From positions 1 through 11,712 of the forward strand of contig JAQIWT010001247.1 in NCBI GenBank assembly GCA_034696485.1: a DNA stretch of 11,712 nt, written 5' to 3'. This document shows, one piece after another, positions 1 to 10,365 of the stretch (within the stretch, counting starts at the first letter, position 1; each line of letters opens with the position of its first letter). Origin of the DNA: Isohypsibius dastychi (lineage: Eukaryota; Tardigrada; Eutardigrada; Parachela; Isohypsibiidae). The notes under the pieces are model-generated. The model had not been told where the DNA came from. It worked only from the letters and a program-made list of their open reading frames with translations, and ran no database searches. Made by a program: the position numbers and the translations under genes.

Positions 1-3000
1 GCAGGTACTTCCGGTAGTCCAGACGTCCGGAATATCGAACTCTATGTTGCTTTTTTGTAGATGTTGAATTACGCAGTGATGATGGACGATATAAAAACAA
101 CGGTGCAAGATATCAGAGCTGTGAATGAGCGAAGCGAATCTGAACGCGGAAGCGAGTATGCCAGTCCAGGACAGACACGGTTGTCACTTTTGCAGCTTGC
201 TCAGCGGGTTAGTATCTCACATGCGCTAAATGATTTAGTATTCCAATAAATAATGAAACAATGAAAATCAATTCTTATTGCAAAAAACACTGATAAAAAT
301 AAATTCAATCGAAAGGTAAAAACAAATTTTCTTTTCCTGAAATAACTTCATATAGCATTTTAATATATGCTAATTTCGCATCCGCTTGGACTGAATTGAT
401 GTTTGCAGCGAAATACCATGGGCAGTAACGAAAGACGCATAGCTTCAGCTGAACCTGGTGGTTCGGGCCTCCCTCCTCCCGCCCTCCATCTATCGCCAGT
501 TCATAGTTTGAACCTCATCACCGAATCTTGCGATCAAGACACTCCGACACTTCATGAATTTCCATCGCCGGGACACTTGCCACGCTCTGTCAGCGACTCG
601 GAAGCGGTCACTCTGGCACATCGGGACAACTTACAGAACGAAATTCCCGAGAATGAAGCTCATGCTGATCAACGGTTCGATATTCAGACCGCAGTTGCAT
701 CTGGATGGGAAAAAACATTTCACACCATTGTCTTCTCGAAAATGTTCCTTTCTCGTATCATCGATGTTTTCAATCATAAACTGAACGTGATATCCAAAGA
801 CTTCCGGTTCGTCGCGGACAAGATGCGGGTGGAGAAAAGGAGACTGAAGCGGAATTACATTCAGAAAGTTCGTGAGTTCTTTGAGCGAGATGGCGCCGGC
901 GGAAGTGATGCGATTATACCGGAATCGGATGATCAAGTTGACCAAGCGATTCAGGGACTCGAAAAGGCTGCATTGAGCAAACCCAGTCTTCTGAAACACC
1001 AGAAGTCCGAACTCCAGTAAGATATTGCCGTAATATTATTTTGGAGTTTCAAAATGCAACGTGACAAAAGCGCCACTTTCTTTCTAGGTTGGAACTGCCC
1101 GATCGAAGTGAGGAAGAATTTCAGAGCCAACACAACGTGCTTGTTCGACTGGCTATCGCTTCTTATTATGCGCTCACTGCAAGATCTGAACTGTTGTCAT
1201 ACTTCATGATCATCATTCTGCAAATGACTTCCGCAAGTGTGCTGTCACTGCCGCTACCCATGTACGTTCCTTTTTTGAAATCGGCCCAAGTGTGAATTTT
1301 AAAATTTTTTAGACAGCCACAACGTGTACATTGCACTACATTTCTTAATTCAACCTAATATTGAAATTAAATAATTTAAAAGTTAAATCAAACAAAAAAT
1401 GTCGTAGCTTGAATTGTGAAATTTTGAAATACATAATTATTTATATTTATTTATCAGTAAAAGTACATATTTAGTTTAATATGAATTTAACCCGTTCCTG
1501 GTTTCAGAATGATGTTCACATGGGGCACCCTGAGCATACCGCGTCCAAAGAGAGCTTTCTGGGTCACCGTGATATCCTACACGATGCTGGTGGTCCTCGT
1601 CAAATATTTCTTCCAGTTCTCATTCATTCCCGATGACTGGCCACAACAGTCAAATCCGGCTGATCCGCTATATCCACCAAAAATACTTGGCGTCGAGAAA
1701 AAGTCTCATTATGCATCCGTGGATCTTGCACTTCTGCTTGTGGTATTTTTCCATCGTTCCGTTTTGAAAAGTCTCGGCTTATGGCGATCTGCAAGAGAAG
1801 AACAGGAAGAAGCGGAAGTCGTTGGGGTAACGGTGATTGAATCAGATCCTGTGGACGCAGTCCATCGAAGACCTGTGGAAAATATGACTTCCTTCTCACC
1901 GGAAGTGCAGTTTACACCGGATGTCGAACATAAGGAATTCAGAGTTCCCGTTAACGATGCAACCACAGAGCCTTTCTACAAGCGCTACATTGCGAAGACT
2001 TCAAACTTCTTCACGGTTTTGACTGCGCCGGCGACCGACCGGTTGAATACGAATGTTTATTCATGGATGTTCTACTGTGATTTCATCTGTTTCATCATCG
2101 TTGTTGCTTTTTATTGGGCATTCGGACCGGACGCCGGAAGTGGTGATAATATCAAGGACTATTTCGAAGAGAACCGTATCCCAACTGCTTTCCTCGTGAT
2201 CTTGATCGTCCAGTTTTTGTTGATGATTCTGGAACGGGCTTTGTACCTGCGAAAGAATCTTAAAGGAAAACTGATATTCCAGCTGTTGTTGGTGTTGACG
2301 GTGCATGGAGTCTTCTTTTTCTACCTTCCGAAGGAGACTGGCAGGTTGGTTTTCTCAGTTCTGATTACTGGAAATTACTCATGATTTATTCACTCTTTTA
2401 GAGCGTTCACGGATAAATACAGTTATCCAGTGAAATTATGGTATTTCGTCAAATGCGTCTATTTCCTGCTGTCCGCATACCAAATCAGATCCGGATATCC
2501 TACCAGAATTCTCGGAAATATTTTCACATACGGATATCACTATGTGAATCTCTATGCATTTAAATGGTGGGTTTAAACGTCAGTCGGAATTATTACATTT
2601 CTGATTTTGAGTTTATTTCAGCTTCATTTTAATTCCATTTTTGATGGAGCTACGCAATATAATGGACTGGATTTGGACGGACACATCAATGTCGATGAGT
2701 GAATGGCTCAAACTGGAGGACATCTATGCCAATATTTTTGTTTTGAAATGCTGGAGAATGGCTGAGAAAAGATACCCGACGCCTCGTGGAAATCGTTACA
2801 TGACCTTTTGGAAGTACCTCATTGGTGGCAGTATCCTTCTGCTGATTATCCTGGTCATCTGGTTCCCCTTGGTGCTTTTCTCACTTACCAACGCTGTCGG
2901 AGTTTCGAACGAACCATTAGATTGTACCGTCGAAATCAACCTGGGAGGTCATCAGCCAATTTACCGCGTATCTGCCCGGAACGAATATCTGGTTAATTAC

Positions 3001-4319
3001 ACTCAAGATATGTATGATGGGATGTTGATGAGATTCTCCAAAGTAAAAGACAAATCCGGAATGCCCGATCAAGCCGCTGTGAAACAAGCTCAGTCGTTTA
3101 TCCATCAATACGGACGGAATGATGTTTGGCTCGTGAATCTTGAAGCTGACTCTTCGTCGGTTTGGACTGTCAGTCCACCTGCTGAAGCTGATATTATATC
3201 CTATCTGAACACGACTGCTAAAATCAGCTTGTATTACAAATGGACTTTCAGATTGTAAGATATTGCGAATTTCAACTTCCGGTGGTGTTCAATGTTGTTT
3301 ATTCCAGTGCTCCGAAAAAAGGGAAAGTGTCTCAAGTGATTTCCGGTGAGAGTTCTCAGGTACTCGATTTCAAGACCAGAATGCTGCTCAGCCAGATGAT
3401 GAATCGTTCGAATGGAGAACAATTTAATCCCGTGAAAATCGTCAACTTGTATCCGTTTTACGTTCGGGTGCCATCAACCGGGCTATCCAAATATGTTAGC
3501 GCGCTTCAGCCAGGTACACCGGCTGTCGGCAATATGCCGGCTAATCCTCAAGCTAATTTCCGGAATGTCTCTGTCGCGCTTCGCCGGGAACCTTTCCCGA
3601 ATCTGGATGAAACGGTGCAGTGGTGGAGGGTTTATGATTCTGATCATAACACCACTGCTGGCGGAAAAGGAGAATTTTTGACGATGACAGCTTTTATCGA
3701 CAAAATTTTCCCACAAGCCTGGGCGGTTATAACCGGATACGGGTAAGCTTTAAGTTCATGAAACAAGAACAATATGCGAGAATGCAGTTTCGGTTTTAAA
3801 CACGGCCGGATGTGAATACTCTATCCTCCCGATTAATCGGTGGTATTTGATTCAGTGAATCAAGACCGCAACCGCTTCTGCCTACCAGTCGGGGCCCGCA
3901 AGTCTTGATTGATTAAATCAAAACTCTATGCCACCGGTTTATCGGGAGGATAGAGTAGTGTCGTGCACCGGAAGTTGGAAAAGCCGAGTTTCTGTTTTAT
4001 TTTATTTTCTTGTTGCAGAATTGTCGGTCTCTACATTTCTTTGGTATTTGTTATCGGCAGACTGGTCCGAACATGGAGTAGTGGCCAGTCTTACAGAATC
4101 ATGTACGAAGATTTGCCGAACGTGGACAGAATTCTCCATTTGTGCCAAAATATCTACCTCGTGCGAGAAAACCGAGATTATCGGTTGGAGGAGGACCTTT
4201 ATGCCAAGTACATTCTTGACTTTTTTCTTTTTGATGGTGGATTTATATGTCGTTGTATCAGGTTGATTTTCCTGTACCGGTCACCGGAAACGATATTCAA
4301 ATGGACGAAGATGAAGTGA
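1..4319 (+). CDS. PIEZO: PIEZO mechanosensitive cation channel, C-terminal part (5' end outside window)
   Basis: PIEZO proteins are trimeric plasma-membrane channels that pass cations when the membrane is stretched. Exons read as 1-4, 61-207, 409-1016, 1088-1261, 1508-2344, 2402-2566, 2622-3254, 3308-3742, 4019-4207 and 4262-4319; all junctions are GT-AG and keep frame, giving about 1,081 residues after position 61. In order: a charged, partly disordered cytoplasmic loop and a K/R-rich helix (409-1016); paired membrane segments, including the SIPRP motif, in 1508-2344; the YQIRSGYPTRILGN segment (2402-2566); the anchor with MDWIWTDT and LEDIYANIF, then the outer pore helix (2622 to about 2885); the extracellular cap (about 2886-3742); the inner pore helix starting GIVGLY (4019); and the C-terminal domain with LEEDLYAK, LIFLYRSPET and a stop at 4317-4319. 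The length matches the same portion of vertebrate PIEZO1. Family assignment is very secure; the exon 1-4 boundary is inferred from CAG/GTACTT at the window edge. Confidence 0.96.
208..408 (+). other. PIEZO: PIEZO intron
   Basis: This 201 bp phase-0 intron has donor GTTAGT and acceptor TTTGCAG. It is AT-rich after about 240. I see no further feature in it. Confidence 0.75.
1262..1507 (+). other. PIEZO: Long AT-rich PIEZO intron
   Basis: This 246 bp intron has donor GTACGT and acceptor GGTTTCAG and is much longer and more AT-rich than the 53-76 bp introns around it. It interrupts an isoleucine codon (AT/A) just before the MMFTWGT segment. I see no coding exon or inverted repeat in it. Confidence 0.85.
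3817..3957. mobile_element. Fold-back MITE-like element in a PIEZO intron
   Basis: The 276 bp intron 3743-4018 holds a near-perfect inverted repeat. The arm 3817-3843 (starting TACTCTATCCTCCCGAT) matches the reverse complement of 3931-3957 at 25 of 27 positions, the outer 17 without mismatch. Pairing resumes inward: TTTGATT...AATCAAGAC near 3846-3866 pairs with about 3901-3920, after roughly 9 unpaired bases (about 3922-3930) on the right arm. The loop is short and has no coding capacity. The outermost TA on both sides (3817-3818, 3956-3957) could be a TA target duplication, as in Tc1/mariner-derived MITEs, leaving an element of about 137 bp at 3819-3955. The terminal sequence matches no family I can name. 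An RNA hairpin not derived from a transposon is the alternative. Confidence 0.7.
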
Positions 4320-4674
4320 TGGAATTATTTTTCGGCTTTCCGATTATCAAACTGGAATGTGGATCTCTTTTTTATTGTGTTTTAGTCGTTATTTCACTGA
4401 TTTGGCTAGCTGCTCTCAGTGACCGTATTAATAAGAAAAACTTGACTTGCCATTTTAAATTGCGCTGCTAATAACGGTGATCTGTTTTTCATCCGATTGT
4501 TTTTAGCCTGGATGTTTGATTGCCAGGTCTTCGGTACGTTGCCATTGAGCTTTTATAAAATAGCCAATTTCCGATTCGATTCAAGCGTTTCAAACGATCT
4601 GTTATGTGGTAAACATGCACAACAGGCGACTGGAATGAATGAAATGAAAATATATCAGACGGAAACAACAACAG
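4320..4674 (+). other. Probable PIEZO 3' UTR / intergenic stretch
   Basis: About 355 bases follow the PIEZO stop. There is no AATAAA here; AT-rich spots near 4425-4435 and 4551-4560 are weak polyadenylation candidates at best. An open frame from 4497 to 4694 and another from 4320 to 4471 encode nothing recognisable. Part of this stretch may hold the missing 5' exon of the coding candidate that follows: a good donor-like GGTACGT lies at 4533-4539 and an acceptor-like TATATCAG ends at 4658, but no combination gave a frame-keeping start. Confidence 0.4.
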
Positions 4675-5250
4675 CCCGAAAGCGACAAATTTGAAACCGA
4701 TCTGAAACTACTCTTTCGTGGCCATGTATCGCATTATCTGGGACGAAAACTTTTCTGCTCGTTTGACATCTCTGGATGTGGTTCCCAAGTACTTCAAACA
4801 CTGGAACACCAAAATTTCAAATTCAGTTTCGAAAACATGTTGCCATCTCAGATATTTCATTTTGACGATATGCTGCTTACCACAACATCGTCCGTCATTT
4901 TTAGTACAATAGCACCATCTGCTTCCCGTAGTTTCATGGTAAATCTTGTCTAAAAAAACAAAAGATTCCGTGTGGGACCAAGGAGAAAATGACAACATAC
5001 CTTTGCAGGATTTGATAAGTACAGAGATTCCGCTTGTTTGGAAAAATCATCCCATGAAGCAATGTTGACCATCGCGGACGTGCGATGTGGCAATGCGGTC
5101 CTTGCAAAAATTCAGCTAGTCCACCGTCGACTGGCAAGGCTGCAAAGCAATGCTGAAATAATTATTCGAGAAATGCCAGAATTCAGGATGTTTGTTTCTG
5201 TTCTGGTAAAATTGATTTCAAGGACCCCTCAATGTGGTCCTGAGTCCTGA
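4675..5250 (+). CDS. Unrecognised small coding region between PIEZO and Derlin (structure uncertain)
   Basis: Two blocks look protein-coding. Block 1 (4675-4938, acceptor-like AACAACAG before it) reads PESDKFETDLKLLFRGHVSH through FHFDDMLL to SRSFM and ends at donor ATG/GTAAAT. A 70 bp intron with acceptor CTTTGCAG leads to block 2 at 5009. In the phase that block 1 requires, block 2 gives DLISTEIPLVWKNHPMKQC and stops at 5066-5068. A different frame, open to 5250, encodes a more helix-like segment (VRCGNAVLAKIQLVHRRLAR), so either a different splice or a frame break is possible. The first in-frame ATG is deep inside block 1, so a 5' exon is missing. The pattern of block 1 (hydrophobic strand, Asp, GSQVLQTLE, then FxFE) faintly recalls the nuclease-like domain of the EME1/XPF family; that is pattern-level only. 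The whole could instead be PIEZO 3' UTR or a pseudogene. Confidence 0.4.
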
Positions 5251-5370
5251 CCCTTGATGGCCCACATGCTCATACGCCTATGTCTTCCCATGACGCAATT
5301 CCCATAACTACGCCCCTCACAAGATGAACGTATACAAACAAAACACATCGATGTTGGATGTCAAATTGGA

Positions 5371-5376
5371 AATAAA
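5371..5376 (+). terminator. Polyadenylation signal AATAAA
   Basis: This is a canonical AATAAA in the gap upstream of Derlin, about 120 bases after the longer frame of the preceding coding candidate ends. It would fit the 3' end of that gene, or a long PIEZO 3' UTR. It lies about 80 bases before the Derlin 5' UTR intron donor, so the two transcription units are tightly packed. Confidence 0.5.
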
Positions 5377-5452
5377 TCTTCATTCAAGCTGGGGGAAAGA
5401 CCAGCCTTTGTAGATTCATTCCCTTTACCGTTCTGTCATATTCCTGAGATAG

Positions 5453-5516
5453 GTAAGTACGCACTTAGTTTCAGATCTACCCAATGAAATATGTAATTTT
5501 GAATTTTTCGTTGCAG
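5453..5516 (+). other. DERL2: Intron in the Derlin 5' UTR
   Basis: A perfect donor (AG/GTAAGT at 5453) and a strong acceptor (TTTTTCGTTGCAG ending at 5516) bound a 64 bp intron of the size typical here. The downstream exon runs 5517-5657 and holds the Derlin start codon at 5565, so a non-coding leader exon must end at 5452. Transcription would begin somewhere in about 5380-5450. Confidence 0.65.
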
Positions 5517-5564
5517 AAATCGTTCCATATTCGCCACTCCGATTCTGGATATCTGTCCCAGAAA

Positions 5565-6721
5565 ATGGCACACGTCACTTTTCAGGACCAATATTTCAGA
5601 ATTCCCCCAGTTACACGCGTTTATACGACAGCCTGTGTGATAACGACCATTCTCGTTGTGAGTTTTCGTTGAACTGTCCGGAGATTCAGTTTCTGATCAT
5701 CTGGATTTTTAGCACTTGGAAATTTTGAGTCCCTTTCAACTGTACTACAATCCCAGCCTTATATTTACCCGATGGCAAATTTGGAGACTCTTCACTACAT
5801 TCTTATTTTTCGGTTCCTTCGGATTTACATTCCTGTTCAATGTAATTTTCGCATATCGGTAAATATCGATCTTGTTAAAATATCGAACGTTTTGCTAATT
5901 TACAATATGAATTAGGTATTGCCGGATGTTAGAGGAAAATCATTATCATGGAAAAACAGCTGACTTTGTGTTTATGTTTCTCTTCGGAGGAGCGTTGATG
6001 GCGGTACGCGCAAGTGATCTAAAGTCGCTGTGTGAGCTGTTTTGTTAATTTATGTTGTTTTAGTTTGCCGGTCTTTTCGTCCAGATACTTTTTCTTGGAC
6101 AAGCATTCACAATCATGCTCGTTTACGTTTGGGCGAGGAGAAACCCGTTGGTTCGAATGAATTTTTTCGGATTATTCAATTTCCAAGCACCATATTTGCC
6201 ATGGGTTCTGTTGGGCTTCTCCTTGCTTCTTGGAAATTCCATTTCGGTGGATGTAATAGGTAAACGTTTTGTTTACGTAATTTACTAATTTATTTCACGT
6301 TAGCTTTTTCTACAGGAATTGCTGTTGGCCATATATATTATTACCTAGAAGATGTATTTCCAAATCAGCATGGTGGATTCCGAATTTTGAAAACGCCATG
6401 GATATTGTAATAAGGATTTACACTGCATTGCCGGTGCCCTTGATGTAATCATATGAGTATTTGCAGAAAAAAGATCTTTGACAGAAATTCTGCCGAACCC
6501 GTTATTGTCATCCCACCCGAAGAACGTCCTGGAGGCTTTCAGTGGTACGTCTGCATTCCAATGTTCCTAAAATGCAATGTGTTGTCCGCGGAATCTACTT
6601 GATTCACCGAAGCATCAATTTTGTAGAATTTGGAATAACTATGCACTTGTATTTTAGGGGTCAAGATGTGCCCGGAAATAATCAGCCAGACAACAATGCC
6701 CAACAGCCACCTCTACAGTGA
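5565..6721 (+). CDS. DERL2: Derlin-2-like ER-associated degradation protein
   Basis: Derlins are rhomboid-like pseudoproteases of the ER membrane that help move misfolded proteins to the cytosol for p97 and the proteasome. Exons are 5565-5657, 5713-5858, 5916-6003, 6064-6259, 6316-6406, 6467-6544 and 6658-6721; all are GT-AG and frame-consistent, giving 251 residues (human Derlin-2 has 239). The start is fixed by [18 protein letters not shown], which aligns with the family N-terminus. Visible hallmarks are the WR motif (W55-R56) in the first loop, [10 protein letters not shown] (about 79-88), [34 protein letters not shown], and the membrane motif GIAVG (175-179), a Gxxx[21 protein letters not shown] and [11 protein letters not shown] place it with Derlin-2/3 and not Derlin-1. 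No catalytic rhomboid residues are expected. The C-terminus keeps [10 protein letters not shown] (224-233) but then runs into an N/Q/P-rich tail where vertebrate Derlin-2 has a p97-binding SHP-like end. Confidence 0.96.
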
Positions 6722-7297
6722 TGCTTCGTGCCAAAGCCGAGAAGAAGTTTGTTTCAAAGGCCATAGGATTTCTAAATCAGTGAGATGATGAATTTTCTCT
6801 CTGCTATTTTGTTTTATCGATACATGAAGTGACGAAATATGAGCGGATTAATCGTTGGCCAAGTTGACATAAGATTTTTGTGTCGGAATGACACGACATT
6901 TTGATATTGCCAAAAACGTCGTTTGGTTAGTAAACGTAAAAGCAACCTTCTACTTTCCTTTATTTCATCGACAGCTCTCAAGTAGCCTTCATTAATCACA
7001 GAGCTGCGGTCTCCTACTTCTTCAAGTACTATAGAACTTTTACGTCATTAGGGTTCAATGTCTTGCTAGATCTTAGCGAATATAAATAATATAAACGTAA
7101 ATAATAAGCTATATAAATACTAATTCAAATGAATAATAATCTTTCGGAAAATTTGTGTCGTTACGGTTGTGAAACTACCGAATGCAAAAGCGCTATGGTA
7201 CGTCAAGATAGGTAGTCATGGTGCATCGATAACTGGAATTCTAAGACTAGAATCTTGGTTTCGAAAATCAAGACATTTCAAACAACTTGTTGAAGAA
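6722..7297 (+). other. Derlin 3' UTR and DNAAF3 upstream region
   Basis: I see no convincing gene in these 576 bases. There is no AATAAA after the Derlin stop. From 7078 to 7140 the sequence is very AT-rich, with several TATAAA/TATAAAT matches (about 7080-7120) that could act as a core promoter for the downstream gene or as non-canonical 3'-end signals for Derlin. The DNAAF3 reading frame stays open upstream of its chosen ATG back to about 7133, but that extension (LPNAKALWYVKIGSHG...) has no family match and no upstream in-frame ATG, so I treat it as leader. Confidence 0.5.
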
Positions 7298-9728
7298 ATG
7301 GCATTGTCTCCTCATGGAAGGACTGCATTTTGGGGAGTGACTCCAGCTTGCAATCTGGCTGCCGCAGGAGGTTTGTGTTTCGTTCCTCGGCTTCGAATCA
7401 GTCAGATGTCCCACATGAATCATAGTGTGGAATCATCTCTGTCAGCCGGAAATAATGATGTTGTGTGTCGTTGATTACTTTCGTCTTTCCTAGTCTTTCT
7501 GGAATACACTTTTTTCCGAAAAAAGCAACTGGTTTTACCGTTTTTTCGATTTTCCACGGAAAGTCTGCTAAAAACCTGTCGATTACACTGATTTTCTTCC
7601 AGCCACAGCCTTAGCCAAAGTTGGTGTACATCACATTGAAAAAGGTGAAGCTGACCTTTTGAATACTTCTGTAATACCTACAAAAGCTTTTTTCAGATGA
7701 ACCGCTCAATGTCATCTGTAGTTCGGCAAATGATTGCCGACATTTGATCAAGACGATTGCGGATGACTTCTGCGCAGACCATCACCGAAAAATCAATGTA
7801 AGTCGAAGCCAGCTCAGGTACATTATTGAACCGGAAATAACTGCCCAGAAGTGATTTGTAGTTCTATGTTCTGAATCCATCGTTAGAAAATACCGCAAGA
7901 GATTTGCTGCTGCTGTCGATTTCTCTGGATACCTCTTCTCCATTTAGTCTGTATGGTAAGCCTGGTAAATCACCTTTTGATTTGTCTGATTTTTAATGAG
8001 TTTTTAAAGGAAGGTGTGAGACATTCCTGGAGATATTTGGAAACCTTTTGATTCGAGAGGTCACCAAGACATTCCTACGGAGAAAATGCGAAGATCTGAT
8101 AAGGTAAATTTTGAGATATTGGAGGAGTTCGGTACATTTTCGGGTAACCCCATTTTATATTTGAATTGATTAGGTTTGTTACGAATGATGACCGGGAAGG
8201 AATGTTGGCAAAATTCATCGATCTTTCTCATCTAAAGGTTTGTGGAACAACTCAGAATTTCGATATTCTGAACCTTAAATATTCCTCATATTTATTGTAG
8301 TATAAAGATCGTGACAACTTGGAATTGATCTTCAAATCGTGGTCAGGGGACCAAGATAAAATTGATCTTCCGGCTTGTTGGTACAAACACTACCTTTGCG
8401 TTTGCTTTGTAATAACCCGAGACTTCACAGGGATGTTAGAATGAGGCGAGATTTAGAAACTCGTTATGACACTCGTCAGGGAGCTTTTGACTGGGATTTC
8501 TCGATGAACCTTTCCGATCTTGGGGTGAGTTTAAATTCGTTTTTCGGTGATTTATGTGGAATACATTTACCGGAATTTTCGATAGGCGAAAAGTATCACC
8601 GCACCGTTTTATCATCGTTGGAGAGAATCGGGACTTGCTTTTGTCCCCAAAGATGAGCCCGTCTATACTCGTCCGAATCCGACACTTGTGACGACCCTGA
8701 CCGTTACTAATGTATAAAACCAGCAAGTTTTTCTTTTGAACCGTTTTAACAGTGATGTATTTTTTTGCAGAAATCCTCGACTTCTCATCTAGTCGGTTAT
8801 TGGGGAGATATGCTCACAAGTCCCTACATCGCTTTTGGGATCGGCGAAAACGTGAAAGGTCACCGTAAAGTTCGAAATGATGTTGAAATGGTGGTGAGTC
8901 TACTTGATTGAACCAGTGTCATTTGATGTGTTTTCATGAATTTTCTGCAAGCCGTCAGCAGAACTTTCCCAGCTTGTGCTGATGGATTATTTGTACAAAA
9001 TAGAAAATGGCAAAGAACGACCAATCGTTAATTCTGAGAAAAGAGAAACTGCCACTCTCACGGAAATTTTTGAAGCACAAAGTAAGTTCAGTTTAATTTT
9101 CACGGTTTTTACAATGTTTTTTCTAGAACAATGTCTATCAGTGATAAAGAATGCGCTACAAATTGTTTGATTTAGATATATTGGCGAATGGAGACGCAAC
9201 GGCGCCGGAAAGAAAAAGTTGGACGGAGCAATATAAAATTATTCTCCTGTCTCCTGTTCCTTACTCGAAACTTGCCGAACGGGAAATATATCAATCGGCG
9301 TTTGATGTAGCGTACATTGGAGGACAGTACGTATTTGACTGGAATTGTTTTATTGTTCAGAACGTGTGAAATCATTGGCTTTATTGTTTCTACCGTAGCT
9401 CGTTGCTGGACTCTGTCAGCTCTCTCACTAAAACTCTTCGTCCAAATGCTTCGGTCTTATTTGAAACTCCGAAATTTCTTATCGGATTTCCGAAGGATCG
9501 GTTTACTACTTTCCAGAAAACTCTGGCTGAAAAACTGACAAAAAATGGCTTCAAGGTAAGACACAAATTCTGTTTCAGTGAACTACTGTAAGTGAAGTAA
9601 GTGAAGACTAGGGTGTGCCATCGAAAACAACTAACCTCAATTTCGTACAGGTTGCTGGTGAATCAACGCCGGACCAAGATTACCTGTCGTTTGTTCTCGC
9701 TTCATTAGTTTGTATACATAATGCCTGA
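7298..9728 (+). CDS. DNAAF3: Axonemal dynein assembly factor 3 (DNAAF3/PF22-like)
   Basis: DNAAF3 acts in the cytoplasm to preassemble the dynein arms that drive cilia and flagella. Fourteen exons give 468 residues: 7298-7370, 7603-7644, 7697-7797, 7862-7955, 8010-8103, 8174-8237, 8301-8380, 8431-8524, 8586-8711, 8771-8893, 8952-9081, 9176-9326, 9399-9555 and 9651-9728. All junctions are GT-AG and keep phase. Family landmarks are FWGVTPACNL near the N-terminus (from residue 11), LNVICSSANDCRHL (about 42-55), FYVLNPSLENTARDLL (from 73), ETFLEIFGN (107-115), LKYKDRDNLELIFKSW, RYDTRQGAFDWD (194-205), FYHRWRESGLAF, VGYWGDMLTSPYIAFGI (264-280) and the C-terminal strand-rich part with ASVLFETPKF. 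These match human DNAAF3 in order and spacing (541 residues; this copy has a shorter tail). The least certain junctions are the end of exon 1 (GTTTGT donor), the start of exon 2 (a second acceptor at 7608 would drop two residues) and the end of exon 9 (AAT/GTATAA). Confidence 0.92.
9588..9605 (+). repeat. Two tandem copies of GTAAGTGAA in a DNAAF3 intron
   Basis: GTAAGTGAA occurs twice back to back in the intron 9556-9650. Each copy resembles a 5' splice donor (GTAAGT), so together with the real donor at 9556 there are three donor-like sites before the last exon. Confidence 0.7.
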
Positions 9729-10365
9729 AGTCTCTGAATACTTTCAAGTTTTTTTCGGTTCTTTTCTTTTTGGGATTTCGGCTTTATAATAACTTCTTCG
9801 AACTAAATTAAGCAGTTTAATATTCGACATCCTAGCTAATTGTGATGCGGTGGCCTAGATTTATACGAGGGAATCGAGTGATGTTGAATGATACAGATGA
9901 CGATTTCTGATGCGTTTAATGAGATCCGGTATGTCCGACCTTTTTTGTTCTGCGTCAAGTTACCGTAGAACTTACTTGGTTGGTAACTTGGTGCTTTCCA
10001 TTAATAGTATGACCGTCAAATTGAAATTTTATTTCGATATTAAGCCGAATGTAGGTTGCGAACCATTGGGTCTATTAGTTTCTGACAATGAAATGAATAA
10101 TCAAAGCGTAATATTCCATTATTTTATTCATGGGACCATGTGTGGTCTCGCCTTTGAAACAGTTATGTCCACATTTATCAAACGCGGACCCGCCTGAATG
10201 ATGCTTATCAATGCCGATCTTCGAATACTTCCGTGATGGTCATCTGGTGTGAAGAACGCTTCCGGCTGCGCTGTATGAGCATTGACCTTTTCAAGACTAG
10301 CTCAAAAATTCGACCATACTTGTCTTCGCAGTCGTTTTTTCTTCGGTAATTGTGTCGGAACAATC
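9729..10365 (+). other. Intergenic region, no convincing gene
   Basis: This 637 bp region lies between the DNAAF3 stop and the next start codon. No AATAAA is visible. An uninterrupted frame at 9910-10197 (95 codons) has no recognisable motif, no intron neighbours and no clear coding bias, so I do not call it a gene. The last part of the region presumably holds the promoter and leader of the gene starting at 10366; I see no clear TATA box. Confidence 0.5.

Noticed and set aside
4708-4998. Minus-strand frame of 96 codons
   Set aside because: It spans a clear + strand donor and intron, and its translation is Cys/His-scattered with no family features. The + strand reading of 4675-4938 has better codon texture.
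7169-7297. N-terminal extension of DNAAF3 from a GTG at 7169
   Set aside because: It has no ATG, the family normally begins close to the FWG motif, and the extension resembles no DNAAF3. The ATG at 7298 is the better start.
9910-10197. Plus-strand frame of 95 codons in the DNAAF3 downstream gap
   Set aside because: It has no motif, no signal peptide, no splice-linked partner and no convincing codon bias. Open frames of this length occur by chance.
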